Positions 54,630 to 64,000 of a stretch of 64,000 nucleotides of DNA are shown piece after piece (position 1 is the stretch's first letter; the number at the start of each line of letters is the position of its first letter). Origin of the DNA: Otatea glauca (Eukaryota; Streptophyta; Magnoliopsida; Poales; Poaceae); assembly GCA_036346275.1 (NCBI GenBank), contig CM070713.1:60445567-60509566 (forward strand), written 5' to 3'. The notes under the pieces were generated by a model. It did no database searches, was not told where the DNA came from, and saw nothing but the letters and a program-made list of their open reading frames with translations. The position numbers and the translations under genes were made by a program.

Positions 54630-55496
54630 CGTAAATAGAATTAATAAAATGATCGGGTCTGAGAGCTGCTTAATCGGGATGCAAGTTCATATGGGTATTT
54701 TGGAGACTGAGGTGACATGTCTTACTTTGACCAGCAGTATACACAAAAGTATTTAGATTTATCACATGAATGATATTAGTAGAATTATCATGAAAACTGC
54801 TTTCATACAATTATATTTTTATTAGTTTTTACTAACATATAATTGGAGAAGTAGTGGCGAAATATGTGTATCGAGGACCGTATCGATATCAAAAGGGCGA
54901 GTAAAAAAAAAAAATAAATATATAAAACTATAATTTTGAGTTACAAACTCTACGTATGGTAGACTGGCAATACTATTTGTGCGTCTCCTTGAGTCATCTA
55001 TATATCGGGGCTTCGCTATTTTGCACGTGCATACGGGTACGAATATAATGTGACACTCGGTTCTCGACAAGAGGCCCATTGCCTAGAATGGAAAGGGCCT
55101 AGCCCACTTAGCTTCAGCTCCTTATGTTATTTCAGGATGAGTAAAAGGGTTCGAGCCGTGTCTCCGCAATCCAGTCCTTACCGTCTCTTATCCCCGACAC
55201 AAAACCTAGACCGTGCTACAAATGCCTCTTTTGTTGATCGTGGCCTTTCAACCGCCGCCGACGGGTAATTTCGAGTTTAAAGTTCCTTGGATTTTTAATG
55301 TATGTTCGTTTAAGATCTCAGTTGAAAGTTTGGAATCTAAGTTGAAAGCTCTTCGTGAAGTTGAAAGTGTTTGAATCTAACTAAAAAGTTTAAAATTGAA
55401 AGTTTAAACTGAGTTGAAAGTTTTAATTCTCAGTTTAAAGTTTTAGCTCTCGGCTGAAAGTTCTTGTGACTGAGCAGGCGTCTCCGACCAAATCTT
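54630..55496. other. Intergenic, AGTTGAAAGTTT minisatellite-like words
   Basis: 55318-55460 contains six or more GTTGAAAGTTT/AGTTTAAAGTT units in tandem (unit about 20-25 bp, irregular). Otherwise no gene or RNA seen. Confidence 0.5.
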
Positions 55497-55590
55497 CCAA
55501 TGGCAGAGCCAGGAATTGTTCTTATCCTGGGCAAGCATGATTAAGGTTAATAAACACGAACAAGTTCATATACACATGATTAGTGGTGGA
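55497..55590. repeat. Dispersed repeat, copy 2 (see 50811-50900)
   Basis: Same order of words as 50811-50900: GGCAGAGCCAGGAATT, GGGCAAGCATGATTAAGG, TAATAAACACGAACAAGTTC. About 80% alike by eye. Confidence 0.6.
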
Positions 55591-56716
55591 ACGGTGATGA
55601 AAATGAAAAGAGTAGCAAATTTCTTGTAGCTGCTATGCAACTTGTGTTTTGTGGTTGTTGTATTTCCAGGAGTTTTATTGCTTTCTAGAGTTTCTTTATC
55701 CACCAAAAACCTTCTCATTTTGAAATTTATAAATTCGAATCAGTATCATAGCCAAAGCCTAAATCACTTAGTCCGATCCCTCACTAACTCTAACTAAGTG
55801 ATAGAACTAATAGAGCAAATGAGCAATTACATGTTTACAACTGTGAACTAACAATTAAGTTAATGATCAACTATCCATTTCAATATTCTAGTTCAATTTA
55901 CCTATCCATTCCAACATTCTAGTTCAATTTCTAGCTGTGAACTTTCCTTCTCAACTATGAACTTACAAGTTAAGTGATAGAAACCATTGATTCCATGGTA
56001 TCACAGTGGCAGAGCACCGCTGGACCTCCATGGCTCAGTCGCCGGCGAGTCCGAGCAGCTCGCCGGGAGGTGGCTCCGCCCCTACTTCCAACCATGGCCA
56101 TCCCGATCGTGCCTACGCGTGCGTGTTGCAACACATACGCACAGAATAGCGATTTCGATAGATATAGATATATACAAATGAGGAGATCCTTTACACGGAG
56201 ATTCAAACGAGAAACAAATAAAGAGAAAAGAAATTCCAATTATTCTTTATTCAAAGTAGGACATAAAGCAATATAAAGATCGAATGCATCAGAAATTCAG
56301 AACCCTAGGAAGAGCAAACTAATTAACTTTCTAAAAGAAATTAACTTATTACGTACGTATACATGCAAAGTGTTCAGTCTCTTATACATCCACACACCAA
56401 CACACATACTGCACTATACAACCAACAAAATATAAGCAAATAAAGGACAAGCCAAACAATCATTTGGGCAAACAAAAGGGAGAGCCCCGTACATAAACTG
56501 TATCAATCTCTATCCTAGTCCTAGGTGCACGCTCTCCTGCCAGTACTTTCTTGTACTCTACCAAACTAAGCTACAAACAAATTAACTCAGGCATCAATTC
56601 TTAATTGTACACTGATGGTATACAGAAAGTAACATGCGATGACATGGACCAAAACCTAATTTGCATGCATGATGAAGTTTAAACTATAGCCACGCGAATG
56701 CAGCACCAAGAACAAC
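55591..56716. other. Downstream region of GA 2-oxidase gene
   Basis: AT-rich, no other gene. A short duplicated phrase (TATCCATTTCAATATTCTAGTTCAATTT at 55870 and a near copy at 55905) is present. On the minus strand AATAAA (plus TTTATT, 56241-56246) is one candidate poly(A) signal for the GA 2-oxidase mRNA, but closer ones cannot be excluded. Confidence 0.45.
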
Positions 56717-59284
56717 CTACAGGAGAAAATTAGGGAGCCCGATCTTCTTTCCCGTCTTCTTGACGTCTTCTTGCACCCTTCTCCTATACTCCCCGAAGGT
56801 GAACGTCCGGTAAGGAGAAGGCTCCTTGCACGTGCCGATAGGTGAGTCGTACGATGGGCAAAGGAAGTAGGCAATGGAGTACCTCTCCGTCGTCGCGTTG
56901 GCCACCACTTTGTGCTCCACGCTCTTGTATCTGTCATTGCTCCATGCCTGCAAAATAAAATCAAAGAGGGAAATGACGAACCGACCTTCCGATCAGAATA
57001 TATCCTTGATCGAATGCACTTCAAAACAGAAGGGTAACTCCGTGGACGTATGCACATTTTTCTGATTAATTAGCTGTGTGAGTAATCCAGATCTTGTGAT
57101 CCCTCGTTTAAGACGTTGACAAATTAGTTATACCTTTAGGAGGTGTTTGAATTAGGGGTATTTCATTAAAATATTTTAAGATCTGGTTTAAATTTAAATT
57201 AAATCTCAAAACCTTTCGATGAATTAAAACTTATTCAAAAAAAGGCCTACATATAAAGTCTAGCAGTAGTACCACATACGCTATTGTAATTTCCTCCCCT
57301 CGATTCCCTTGCAAAAGTTGCAATGAACCACGTGAGTGTCGTCGACAGGCCTCTCGCTTTTGCGCAATGTTTTCCTGTCCCTTGGCTTTTTGTTAGAGGC
57401 AGTACAGCAGTACACAGATGCACAGCGCACACAAGCACGAAAGCTACAGTTATGTACGGCGAGGCAACGTCCACGATTAGAGTTGGAGCACTCGTCGTAT
57501 GTCCACAGATGCTGTACTTGTATGCAGTACAGCCAGCCAGCTACTGGAGAGTGCACATGCAGCTATTGGCTCTTCAAGTACTGGAGCCTGGCCGGCCACA
57601 CATCTGTGTGTACCTTGTGAATGATGGATCTCGATCGATTTCTTCTCGTGCGCAAAAGAAAAGTTGGTAGCTAGCTAGGGCAGCATGCATGTAGCTAGCA
57701 AGAAGTACAAGCGATACCTGGAACAGGTCTCCGATGTTGACGATGAGGGCGTTGGGGATGGGCTTGACGGCCACCCACCGGGAGTCCTTCATGAGCTGCA
57801 GCCCGCCGACCTGGTCCTGGCAGAGCACGGTGAGGAAGTCGCTGTCCGTGTGCGGCACCAGGCCGAAGGCGTCCGGCGAGAACGGGCACGGCGGGTACCT
57901 GTTCAGCCGGAGGAAACACGTCGTCTCGTCGCACCCCTCCGGGAAGTCCTCGCCGGCGTAGCCCAGGCTCTCGCCGAGCACGCGCGCCAGCGTCTTGGCC
58001 AGCTTTGACATCGCGTCCGCCACCTCCTGCGTCACATCCCTGCAGCGTCCACACGGCATCAGCAACTTGTCAATGTTGTCATACTGTAACTACTATTCTT
58101 TTGCCGACCAGAAGGCTTTCCTATTTCCTAAGCAATATAAAACTAACTAGGTTAATTCTTGTCTTGTTAACTTTCCTGATAAAAAAAAGAGTAGATACGA
58201 ATGTTTAACTAGCAGATATTGTACCGCACATCTTTATACGAGATCGTATCAATATATTTTTCACCATGACAGGACGCACTCATGATCTGATTGTCAGCCA
58301 TTATATGCTAGTTGATGTATAGTTGTAGACATCGTACATGAACTAATTGCGTCTCCGCCATACTAAAAAAACTAGAATTGTTGCATTTTCCGCATCAGAC
58401 GAGTCCGCTGCTTTGGATCGGATCAACTTCTCGACCAAACCATAACACCCCAAAGGTGATGTTGCTCTGCAAGCTTAATCCCCGTAATTAAACCATCCCT
58501 TCATTTTCCCCGGGTGCTTATTCCGCCGCACTAATCAACGTCGCAGTCATATAACCCGATGGAATATATTTAGTTACTAGTCCCTCTGGGACGGGAAAGC
58601 TTTCCGATATGATTCCCGGTACTTGAGATGAGAAAATCCCTGTAATTCACTGGAGAAGAGAATCTGAATCTCAGGAGCGGCACACATGTCGATCGGGTAC
58701 TAGCTAGACTGGTGGACACCGGTTATATTGCTAGTAACGAGATGAAGTTGACACTGCCAAGGCGCACGTCCGTACCTGAGGGTGCTGAGCTCGCCGTAGT
58801 TGCACTGGTTGCCGGAGATGCCGGCGAGCAGGACGTGGAAGGCCTCGGACCAGGACAGCTGCCGAGCCGACGTGGCGGTCGGGGTGCCCCAGCGGTAGGA
58901 ATTGTTGAGCAGGCCGTCCTTGGACTTGGCCTCGAACGGCAGGCGGAAGAGGCGGGCCTGCTCCCGCCGCATCGCGTCCAGGAGCTCCTGCCTGACGCCG
59001 TGGTTGCGCACCTGGAAGAAGCCCCACTCCGCAGCCGCCCTCGCGATTGCCGCCACGCAGGCCGCCCTCTCCGCCTCCGCGCCCCCGCCGCCCTCTTCGC
59101 TCGTCAGGCACCCGACGTCGATCATCGGGAGGTCGCACTCCGCCACGGGCAGCAGGCCCTGAACCGACGGCGGCACTGTGGTGCACTTGCCTTCGTGCCA
59201 GCCATCGTCGTCCCCGCGGCGGAGCAGCGCGTAGTAGCTGTCCGCCAGCGGCGGCTCGGCCGCGCTCTCCGCGAAGGCCGGCAT
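56717..59284 (-). CDS. GA2ox: Gibberellin 2-beta-dioxygenase (C20-GA 2-oxidase, class III)
   Basis: Three exons on minus: 59284-58776, 58039-57718 and 56947-56717, with GT...AG introns of 736 and 770 bp; the joined frame is 353 codons with no defects. It is a cytosolic 2-oxoglutarate/Fe(II) oxygenase that inactivates gibberellins by 2-beta-hydroxylation. The N-terminal DIOX_N domain spans about residues 53-160 (AAEWGFFQVRNHGV; YRWGTPTAT). The catalytic jelly roll spans about 210-310. Iron ligands are H233 and D235 (VPHTDSDF) and H289 (SVEHKVV). R299-x-S301 (ERYSIAYF) binds 2-oxoglutarate. DETTCFLRLNRYP and CPSYDSPIGTC, with overall likeness to rice GA2ox6/GA2ox9-type enzymes, indicate the class acting on C20 precursors GA12 and GA53. 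The exact paralogue number is not assigned. The start ATG follows a short leader from a good TATA box at 59419. Confidence 0.95.
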
Positions 59285-59418
59285 GACTGCAACCTAATAA
59301 GCTGTTCAAATTGGCGGGAGTTATATGTATGTATGTGCGGTGTGTGCACTTGCAAGCGCTGATCGAGAGCTAGCTGTGCCTGCCTGTGCGAGCTTCTTGG
59401 ATGCAAGCAAGCTCTCGC

Positions 59419-59426
59419 TTATATAG
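59419..59426 (-). promoter_or_regulatory. TATA box of GA 2-oxidase gene
   Basis: Minus strand CTCTATATAAGCGAGAG; transcription would start about 30 bp downstream (near 59390), giving a leader of about 105 bp before the ATG at 59284. Prediction by position and sequence only. Confidence 0.7.
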
Positions 59427-59511
59427 AGGCGCGCGGGATTGGGGACTCAGGGCCTGGCCATTGTACGAGCACTTAAGTGCGCACTCGTGGCGAACTAGCT
59501 TAGGTACCCGT

Positions 59512-59772
59512 ACTACTTCCACTGGTCACAAATAGTCATCATTTTAGATATCGAGACGGTTTCTAAAATATAATTTTGACAACTAATTTTTATTGTAATA
59601 TATTTATAAAACCTAATAAAATTATAATATTATTAAGTACTTTTCGAGAAAATATGCACATATGATTTTTATGTATCTGATTTAAATATTTTAAAAAATA
59701 TTGACAGTCAAAGTTTCAAAAGTTTGACTACACCTATGTCCAAAATGATAACTATTTATGATTGGAGGGAGT
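59512..59772. mobile_element. Stowaway-like MITE upstream of GA 2-oxidase promoter
   Basis: The left end ACTACTTCCACTGGTCACAA, then ATAGTCATCATTTT mirrors the reverse-complemented right end ACTCCCTCCAATCATAAATA, then GTTATCATTTT, so the terminal inverted repeats span about 40 bp. Flanking TA dinucleotides fit a Tc1/mariner-type target. The AT-rich interior has no ORF. The near end lies about 85 bp upstream of the TATA box. Confidence 0.75.
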
Positions 59773-59939
59773 ACTTTCTTCGTTGAAAAATGTAAGATAC
59801 CCTTTAACTTTGATGCAGATATTTAAGGTTGAGTTTTGACTGTTAAGCTTTTTGACAATACTTTGTTCATAGCTACAAAATTATAATAATAAGAAAGTGC
59901 TTTTAAATACGAATCCAACTATATCACTTTTATGGTATA
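59773..59939. mobile_element. Partial Stowaway-like MITE
   Basis: It starts TACTTTCTTCGTTGAAAAATGTAAGATACC, a diverged Stowaway end, with a typical interior (AAAATTATAATAATAAGAAAGTGC). It lacks its right end, perhaps displaced by the next element. Confidence 0.5.
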
Positions 59940-60220
59940 CTCCCACCATTCAGAAATATAACGTGTATTTTGCCTTTGCATAAAGATTAAGGTTGCAGTC
60001 AAATTAAATAATGTATAAGAGAAAATAACTTAGATACATCACTTAATTGACTTAGAAGATGAGAGATAATACTTTATGTGATGGTAAGAAATAAATACAT
60101 ATAGTGAAAGAGAATAAACAGGGGTATAATAGAAAAAGCCCCGTTAAATGTATATACAAGGCTTATATTTCTAAATAAGACTATTCAAACTATAGATATT
60201 ATATTTCTGAACGGAAGGAA
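59940..60220. mobile_element. Second Stowaway-like MITE
   Basis: The left end CTCCCACCATTCAGAAATATAACG and the reverse-complemented right end CCTTCCGTTCAGAAATATAAT form terminal inverted repeats. The interior is AT-rich without ORF. Boundaries good to a few bases. Confidence 0.7.
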
Positions 60221-60349
60221 AATAATACATATTATTGAACTAGCTGTTGATCAAAATTGATAAACTTTAAATTTTAAAATACATAAATGTTCTACATTTC
60301 TCTACAGAGATAGAATTGATCGCACGTCTGGCCAGGTGGATAGATATAT

Positions 60350-60790
60350 GGAGCATAGTTATTAGTACCGGTATATACCAGCCAATATGGTCGATATGTA
60401 CTATTTCAGCATATAAGCTGGTACAAAATAGCCTTATATATCATACCAGTCTCGATACCGGTTATACTGGCCATACCAACTTCGATACCAGTCAATACTA
60501 GTAATACCAGTGAATTGATAATATGATCTAATGAACTGTATGTTATATTTGATAGTACCACACTATGTATTTGGAGTAATATTAAAGTGAACTTTGATAT
60601 ACTTATAAATATATATTATTATACTAAACCCGAAACGGTAGGTTGGTATAAATCGGTACCGAAACATACTATTTTAAAACTAAATCGGTATCAAAATATA
60701 CTATTTCAAACACTAAATCATATGATCTTTGTTATGAAACATACTATTTCAAAAATTAAATCGGTATATATAGTTTTTGATGTGGTACTG
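60350..60790. repeat. TACCGGTAT / AAATCGGTAT short-repeat block
   Basis: 60365-60515 has many TACC(G/A)GT(A/C)TA words in both orientations. 60655-60780 has three units of AAACATACTATTT(C/T)AAA...TAAATCGGTAT with about 50-bp spacing. Probably a degenerate DNA element; ends not defined. Confidence 0.5.
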
Positions 60791-61210
60791 ACAAGTTTGA
60801 TGCGGAGACCGCGATGGATTTGTGATGGTTGTGAAGCCTTTCAAACTAAGCGCTTCGGCTCGTCAGAGCGCGGCGCGGCACAGGCCGACACTTGGAGGCG
60901 CAGCACGGGATGGTCCGGGCGTTTGACGGGGCCAACGACGAGACCGGGAAGACAGATCATTGGGCGTGCATGGCGACGCGGACAATTTAAATGTTCATAC
61001 AGTGCGTGCGCGTACCGGCGTACGTATGCAACAGTTAGATTTCTCGAAGGGTGTATAACATTGTTAATTCTGTGCTCGGCCCCTACCTGTCAGCACGTCG
61101 CTGTACGCGTGTTCCCTCGCGGGCCCTACCGCGCGTGCCGCGCGTCAGCAATCGCTAATCTCACGCACAGCGCTAGCTACTCGCTGATACATACGTTTGA
61201 GATGGGTACA
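60791..61210. other. GC-richer intergenic segment, no gene seen
   Basis: Contains CGCGCGTGCCGCGCG-type words and a short open plus frame without recognisable product. Confidence 0.4.
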
Positions 61211-62640
61211 GTCATGTGTCCGTGCGTTACAACGAAAACTCAATTTGTAATAAAAAACTTATTTACAAAGAACACTAACTTTAGTTATGTTTCAATAGTA
61301 GGAAAAGTTTATTCATCCTAAGAGATTTGACTATCGGGTTAAATTCTTACCATCTCAACCGTTTATGTTAGATCCAACGAATCAAGTACTCTGAAGGAGG
61401 ACGAACGATCGCAACCAACTCTTAATTAGAATTAGTAGAGAGATATCAATCCTTACCATTGAAGGAGGAGAACATTATTGCATTTCTCTTGCAGGAAGGA
61501 GTAGATTAAAGTAGAAGGCAGCGTACGCAGGCGGATAGAAGCTAGGTCTCCCCGACATCTTCGTGATTGGCACGTGATTTGGTTGCGTGATTCTTTCCTT
61601 TTAATCTATGCATTTCCAGATATGATGAGATATAATTCCCGTATTATGGGATATGATGAGTATATCCTTCTATCCATGCAAGATATGATGAGAAAATCCT
61701 TCCATTTATAAGATATATGAATAACATCCTTCCATAGTAAGAACATGTGAATAGAGATATGTTCAAATAATATTTCTATTCAAAAAAGATACGATAAAAT
61801 CCTTCAATCTAAGATACGATTAAATCCTCTTATATCTCAGTCGTTCATGTAAGATTCAACGAATCAGATACTATATAGGAGAACGGACCACTGCCACCAA
61901 CTCCTAATTAGAAGCAGTAGAGATAGTCATGTGCCCGTGCGTTGCAACGAAAACTCAATTTGCGATAAAAAATTTATTTGCAAAGAACACTAACTTTAGT
62001 TATGTTTCAATAGTAGGAAAAGTTTGTTCATCCGAAGAGATTTGACTATCGGGTTAGATTCTTATCATCTCAACCGTTTATGTTAGATCCAACGAATCAA
62101 GTACTCTGAAGGAGGACGAACGATCGCAACCAACTCTTAATTAGAATTAGTAGAGAGATATCAATCCTTACCATTGAAGGAGGAGAACATTATTGCCTTT
62201 CTCTTGCAGGAAGGAGTAGATGAAAGTAGAAGGCAGCGTACGCAGGCGGATAGAAGCTAGGTCTCCCGACATCTTCGTGATTGGCACGTGATTTGGTTGC
62301 GTAATTCTTTCCTTTTAATCTATGCATTTCCAGATATGATGAGATAGAATTCCCGTATTATGGGATATGATGAGTATATCCTTCTATCCATGAAGACATG
62401 ATGTGAAAATCCTTCCATTTATAAAATATATGAATAACATCTTTCCATAATAAGAACATGTGAATAGAGATATGTTAAAATAATATTTCTATTCAAAAAA
62501 GATACGATAAAATCCTTCAATCTAAGATATGATTAAATCCTCTTATATCTCAGTCGTTCACGTCAGATTCAACGAATCAGATACTCTAGAGGAGAACGGA
62601 CCACTGCCACCAACTCCTAATTAGAAGTAGTAGAGATAAT
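61211..62640. repeat. 715-bp direct tandem duplication (two copies)
   Basis: Copy 1 (61211-61925) and copy 2 (61926-62640) align end to end at an offset of 715 bp with only scattered single-base differences and a few 1-bp gaps. Each begins GTCATGTG(T/C)CCGTGCGTT(A/G)CAACG, a grass DNA-element terminus, and ends AGTAGAGATA. Inside each copy a phrase of about 90 bp (TCTCA(A/G)(C/T)CGTT... CCAACGAATCA ... CAACTC(T/C)TAATTAGAA) occurs twice, near the start and at the end. Non-coding. Confidence 0.92.
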
Positions 62641-62815
62641 CAAAATTTTAAAATTTTCACTACTGATATTTTAAAAAAAAATTAGATTTGATATGTAAAA
62701 ATTTATCTTACAAATTACTTTAAAAATATTATAATTTTATTATGTTTTATAAATATATTAAATATAAATTAGTGATCAGAATTGTGTTTTTAGTGATCAC
62801 GTCGTTGTTCAAGAC
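62641..62815. mobile_element. Stowaway-like MITE remnant
   Basis: The reverse complement resembles the interior of the MITE at 59512-59772 (TAATATATTTATAAAACATAATAAAATTATAATATT). Termini are not clear. Confidence 0.45.
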
Positions 62816-64000
62816 GACGTGTATTTATCACAGGAGATAATAGGTACTAGTATTTGTTGCTGCTTACCCATTTGTTACTCAATTATCCGCCTGTTTCACG
62901 TCCTCTAATAGTTATTATTAACTTACCCGAGCGTAATGTTATTTTAGACGACCTGCATGCAATCAAAATTTTCAACACTTTTCCCGTGCAAAACTAAAGA
63001 AAAACTTTCACCATACGTAAATAGCTTTATTATTGTTGGCAGATACCGTGCCAATGTTGATGAGAATGAGCATACCAAAACCTACGAGTCTTAAAGATTA
63101 ATTCAGCGGTTTCGAGTTTTCCTTTGAGAGCACTGTGAATAACCTTGATTAATTAATCTATCTATCCTGCGCCCCTCAGACTCAGAGACAAGAGATCATG
63201 CCGTCTTGCTTCATGCTGTTCCTTTGGCTGGGTGGGGCACAAATGCGTTGGTCAACTTGGTCCGCAGTTTGAGCTAGATTTGGTGGTTCGGCAACGCAGA
63301 TCGAGTTGGTTCTGACCACCTCCACGTCAGAAAAGGCACGACGCCACATGACAGATTATAAAAACCACGGGAGGGGCCGTCCCAGAACCGATAGCTTTTA
63401 TACGTTATTGGCAGGTCTACGATCCTGCTGCTTCTCCCTCACCCGGCCGCTTGGCACTAATTAATTTCTAGCACTACATTTTGACGCAGCTAGTAATACG
63501 ACGGGAATTAATAGTGCACGCATGACACTATTTTTTTAGAGCTACGAAGGTAAGTAGTGTATGTATGCACGAGAGAGAAACGATTGTCAATACCATCCAT
63601 GACCATATGTAGTACTAGTACTATATATACTTCTTAAGTATCCATGATGACCACATATACTGGCAGTGAGTCAAAAGCTTTTTCTTAAAAAAATTAATCA
63701 CGTACACTAGTTGCACGATCCGCCGCTGCAGGCTTAATAATTAAGTTTGATTAAGGAACATACTCCATCCTGCATCAACGTTGAAGAATAAAGGAATTGT
63801 CAAAGGCGGCAGTTTGTTCCTCCTCGAGTAGGCCAGAGTCCGTGCCAGACAGACTTTCTAACAGCTGCTTTTCCCTAGTTTAATGGAGTATCGACCAAGC
63901 AGAAGTATTAATCTATACTCTGTAGTACCACTCTTCTTTAGCCGATCTGAGATTTCGTACAAGAAGTCAGAACCAAATGGTTTGTTAATTTCTTTTTTTA
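62816..64000. other. Intergenic, no gene seen
   Basis: AT-rich with no coding, RNA-gene or repeat signal I can support on either strand. Confidence 0.45.

Noticed and set aside
1..64000. CRISPR arrays, bacterial operons, rRNA or tRNA genes
   Set aside because: Introns, LTR elements and MITEs show a plant nuclear origin; no regular spacer-repeat array, and no rRNA or cloverleaf-like tRNA gene was noticed (a tRNA scan was not possible).

Overview
The window is nuclear DNA from a grass (Poaceae), mostly transposable-element sequence. This rests on the nested Ty3/gypsy and Ty1/copia LTR retrotransposons, Stowaway- and hAT-like MITEs, grass-type repeat ends (GTGCCCGTGCGTTGCAACG), and one intact three-exon gibberellin 2-oxidase gene of the grass class III type. 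The GA 2-oxidase (56717-59284, minus strand) is the only gene I judge intact and host-encoded. It is predicted to inactivate C20 gibberellin precursors.

Layout. (1) 1-9023: a decayed minus-strand Ty3/gypsy element of Tat-lineage type (two RNase H domains), with its 5' LTR at 8003-9023 and a spliced-looking antisense ORF at 1-965. Its 3' LTR lies beyond the window. (2) 9024-11212: intergenic DNA with a GA/CT inverted repeat and a GC-rich block. (3) 11213-16295: a minus-strand copia element cut off inside its RT. (4) 17090-28525: an 11.4-kb plus-strand gypsy element with both LTRs and a 5-bp target duplication (AATAC). Its antisense strand encodes a plant-mobile-domain protein. (5) 28640-35260: a plus-strand copia element of the same family as (3), with both LTRs and target duplication GTAAC. 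(6) 35266-39730: intergenic DNA with LTR-element debris and an F-box relic. (7) 39731-44650: a compact, fairly young minus-strand copia element with a tRNA-iMet primer site. Its gag-pol frame is broken by four stops, all TAG, and by frameshifts. It abuts the start of another LTR element (44651-45119 and beyond).

The right third (45-64 kb) is AT-rich. It holds an unusual mosaic of inverted and tandem repeats (48211-49258), an Ulp1-protease-like relic with introns (49635-50640), an acid-lipase (LIP1/LIP2-like) pseudogene with introns (51100-52215), a roughly 172-bp tandem repeat (52540-53640), the GA 2-oxidase gene, a MITE cluster immediately upstream of that gene's promoter (59512-60220), and a 715-bp direct duplication (61211-62640).

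The items I would follow up first are the two different antisense genes carried by the two Tat-type elements, the all-TAG stop pattern of the 39.7-44.6 kb copia element, the GC-rich sense-oriented leader ORFs of the copia family, the 48.2-49.3 kb repeat mosaic, and the adjacent Ulp1 and lipase relics. All domain calls come from reading the sequence by eye; no database search was run.
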